The notes under the pieces were generated by a model, which was not told the DNA's origin, made no database searches, and was given only the letters and a program-made list of their open reading frames with translations. The translations under genes were made by a program, and so were the position numbers. Positions 61,914-64,000 of a stretch of DNA of 64,000 bases are shown piece after piece; position 1 is the stretch's first letter; each line of letters starts with the position of its first letter. Origin of the DNA: Adineta steineri (lineage: Eukaryota > Rotifera > Eurotatoria > Adinetida > Adinetidae); contig CAJNOI010000082.1 of NCBI GenBank assembly GCA_905250115.1, positions 357,403 to 421,402 of the forward strand, read 5' to 3'.

Positions 61914-61976
61914 ATGAGAGTATGGATATCAGTATTGTATTATTATCAACTCATATCCGTATACACATTCTCAAGA
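61914..61976. repeat. TGTGGG-type hairpin 18, degenerate
   Basis: GAGAGTATGGATAT, spacer, then ATATCCGTATACACATTCTC AAG. Same layout and CTCAAG end, arms eroded. Confidence 0.5.
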
Positions 61977-62344
61977 TGATATATGTATCTGTTAGAATTT
62001 AATCAAGATTAGTAACAAAGAAAGAAAAACAAATAACAAAAAAGTTATAAAAGATACATCAGAAGTCCTAAATTCATAACTGATATGCCTTTTATTGAAA
62101 TAATATATATATAGATATGAAAATATAGTATATGAAATATAGATATTTAAAACATTTTCTGAAATAAACTTTAATTAAAAAATTTACTTCATTGCAATCA
62201 TATATATAGAAATATGTTTATAAAAATAAACATATTATTATGAATCTGCATTATCTTCTCCTGTTGTTTTAATTCTATTAAAATGATATTAATTAGTTGG
62301 TAAACTTACCATTTTTTTCAAGTATTAATTCGGTTGACTACCAT

Positions 62345-62476
62345 TTACCCCAAATTCTGGTCCCCAGATGCATCCCCAAATTGTATCCCCGCTTGGGGTA
62401 ATTACGAAAAAATATAGAACTTGGTAACCAGTTGGGGATTTTTATTTGGGGATTTTTTTAACTGGGGATTTTTTTT
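62345..62476. repeat. inverted CCCC/GGGG short-period repeat
   Basis: Four CCCC blocks spaced 12-17 bp (ACCCCAAATTCTGGTCCCCA...) face three GGGGATTTTT units on the right. Could form a hairpin or G-quadruplex; probably a small MITE. Confidence 0.55.
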
Positions 62477-63469
62477 TTGCTATATACATAGCATATATAT
62501 GTCACAGTTGACATGAGAATTCAGTTGAGATTGGAATAGTAGATTTAATTAAATATCGATAAAAGAGAGAGAAAAGAGAAAAAAGAGAAACGATATTTTA
62601 AATTGTTTTATTTTATATAAAAAATAATTAAAACTTTCAACTTAATGCTATGATTGACTTTTACATTAACAAGTAAAAACTTTCAATTTTCTTTTCAAAA
62701 TATTTTAAATTTATTAAGATAAATTTTCAATAACAATTCCACCTTTTAGTTCGATTAACTATATTTTGCAGAGTTTGCTGAAGTACAGCATGATAAGAAT
62801 TATTTTTAGCGCTTCGACGTAACTATTTAATTATTCTTTTATATCGAAGTAAATATTTTAATATTATTCATATAACTATAAAATAAAAAATCTTTTTTAT
62901 GCCCCCTTGCTCGGATCAAAGCTTTATGATTACTGAAATAAGAAAATAAAATTCATTCCGTTATACTACGTAAAAAAAAATATATAGATTTAAAATTCTA
63001 GTTGAAACTAACCGAGAATATTATATATTAATGTTCAGATAACGTTCAAGACCAGTATATAAATATGGATACATACATTTCGCATCTCTCATAATAATTA
63101 CAATAAAAAATAATAACAGCATTTACAGAAGTAGAAATTATAGTGCGGCAAACGTTACTGAATATGCAATTCAATCTTATTTATATATCAAAATCGATCA
63201 ATACAATAATCTCATTCGCTCATATCTTTGTATAACAATAAAGTACAGAATATATTTCTTTCTTTTTGTATGACGATCAAATGCAAATTGTTTTGTTTTC
63301 GCCTCGTTGTTCGGGTTAAAGTAAATCATTACTACGTAGGGAAATAATATTAATTAAAATTAATCTTACCATCAAAATATTATATTAGAAATTTCAATTG
63401 AAATCAACTTGTGCCAAGAGAACAGGTAGACATCCTCCAATATATAACCCCCACCCAACCCCACCCTCA

Positions 63470-63498
63470 CCCCCCCCCCCCCCCCCCCCCCCCCCCCC
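63470..63498. repeat. 29-base poly-C tract
   Basis: Unbroken C run after a CCCCACCC-rich lead-in (63446-63469). On the minus strand a poly-G run. Length may be unreliable in the assembly. Confidence 0.9.
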
Positions 63499-64000
63499 AC
63501 CTTATCACATTAATCTTTCTCTTGTACTGTGTCTTTTGCTTATTCTGTATCTTTTCTCTTTCTTTTCGTATTCTGAGTTTTACAATATACTCAGTATCAT
63601 AACGAAAACTACGGATGAAGGTTGCACTCAACACGCTGTTAAAATTATTCTGAACAATATTGAAAGACTCCAAGACGGAACACAACCTGAACCTCGAGCT
63701 ATGCAAAGAACCAACAGACATTACCACTTTATTTTATTTATTATTATTTCATTATCGTCGTCTTTTACTTTACTTCATTCAAGAAAACATTCATAACCAT
63801 CATTAACACCATTCGATCTATCTTCCATTACATCGAGATACTCACAATATTAAAATCATGAAAAACTGTCGTTTACATCTTTTCAAATGTTAATACTCAT
63901 TGTTTAAGTGTTCATGTGCTTAGATAGATTGAGATATGGGGATCATTTTGGTGAAAGAAAAACTCTGATATCTCATTCCGTTATGGAACTGTGACACGTT
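63499..64000. other. window end, weak coding-like fragment
   Basis: A + strand piece (TTDEGCTQHAVKIILNN, ~63610-63660) looks coding but is short and unassigned. Confidence 0.3.

Larger units (their letters stand above)
60377..63397. other. 3-kb AT-rich intergenic
   Basis: Receptor 5' flank and repeat debris; no gene recognised apart from the repeats listed separately. Confidence 0.4.

Noticed and set aside
63398-63796. Poly-Pro-containing frame
   Set aside because: The Pro run is only the poly-C tract; the rest shows no domain.

Overview
This is nuclear DNA of a small-genome animal, most probably a bdelloid rotifer. It is AT-rich, introns are mostly 45-60 bp with GT..AG ends, and coding genes alternate with many decayed transposons. 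Pointers to bdelloids are ADP-ribosyltransferases fused to leucine-rich or TPR repeats, an NHL-repeat secreted protein, divergent 7TM receptors, a bacterial-type organomercurial-lyase-like gene, a Penelope-like retroelement remnant, and many short motifs matching the TGTGGG telomere repeat known from bdelloids. A run of exactly 100 N (28872-28971) marks an assembly gap. Species and chromosome position cannot be read from the sequence.

Layout. 0.3-1 kb: a probable mitochondrial protein. 1.3-6.3 kb: an ADP-ribosyltransferase cluster, with an ART-LRR gene divergent from a zinc-ribbon gene that is followed 33 bp later by an ART-TPR gene. 6.8-7.7 kb: a truncated recent copy of the divergent promoter with the first exon of each flanking gene, bounded on both sides by TGTGGG-type hairpins. 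7.9-10.4 kb: a secreted peptide and a 7TM receptor. 10.6-16.6 kb: two nested DNA transposons, the inner one (4.9 kb, 8-bp target duplication) carrying two genes that appear to share an N-terminal domain. 16.7-20.6 kb: gene-free. 20.6-24.8 kb: a C2-domain gene, a MerB-like gene and a gamma-glutamylcyclotransferase-like gene whose stop codon was displaced by a hAT element. 27.0-29.3 kb: a divergent cullin crossing the assembly gap and ending beside a small inverted-repeat element. 29.5-32.9 kb: a Penelope-like remnant and a dehydrogenase pseudogene broken by a hairpin. 33.5-38 kb: a Cys-rich protein and a six-blade NHL protein. 39-47.8 kb: an F-box/LRR-type relic, a 7TM receptor, a 13-exon SLC26 anion transporter and a trypsin-like protease. 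48-59 kb: hAT, MULE-like and pogo transposase relics with many hairpins. 59.3-60.4 kb: another 7TM receptor. 60.4-64 kb: repeats and AT-rich DNA with a 29-base C tract.

The signal most worth following is the dispersed hairpin family: about 18 copies of a G-rich arm (GGGTGTGGGTGTGG) followed after a short AT-rich spacer by its inverted copy. On the + strand, G-rich then C-rich is the orientation of a telomere-to-telomere fusion. Copies sit in introns, inside a broken gene, inside or beside dead transposases, and at both ends of the truncated duplication. All exon maps were made by eye from splice signals and reading frame; no alignment or transcript data were available.
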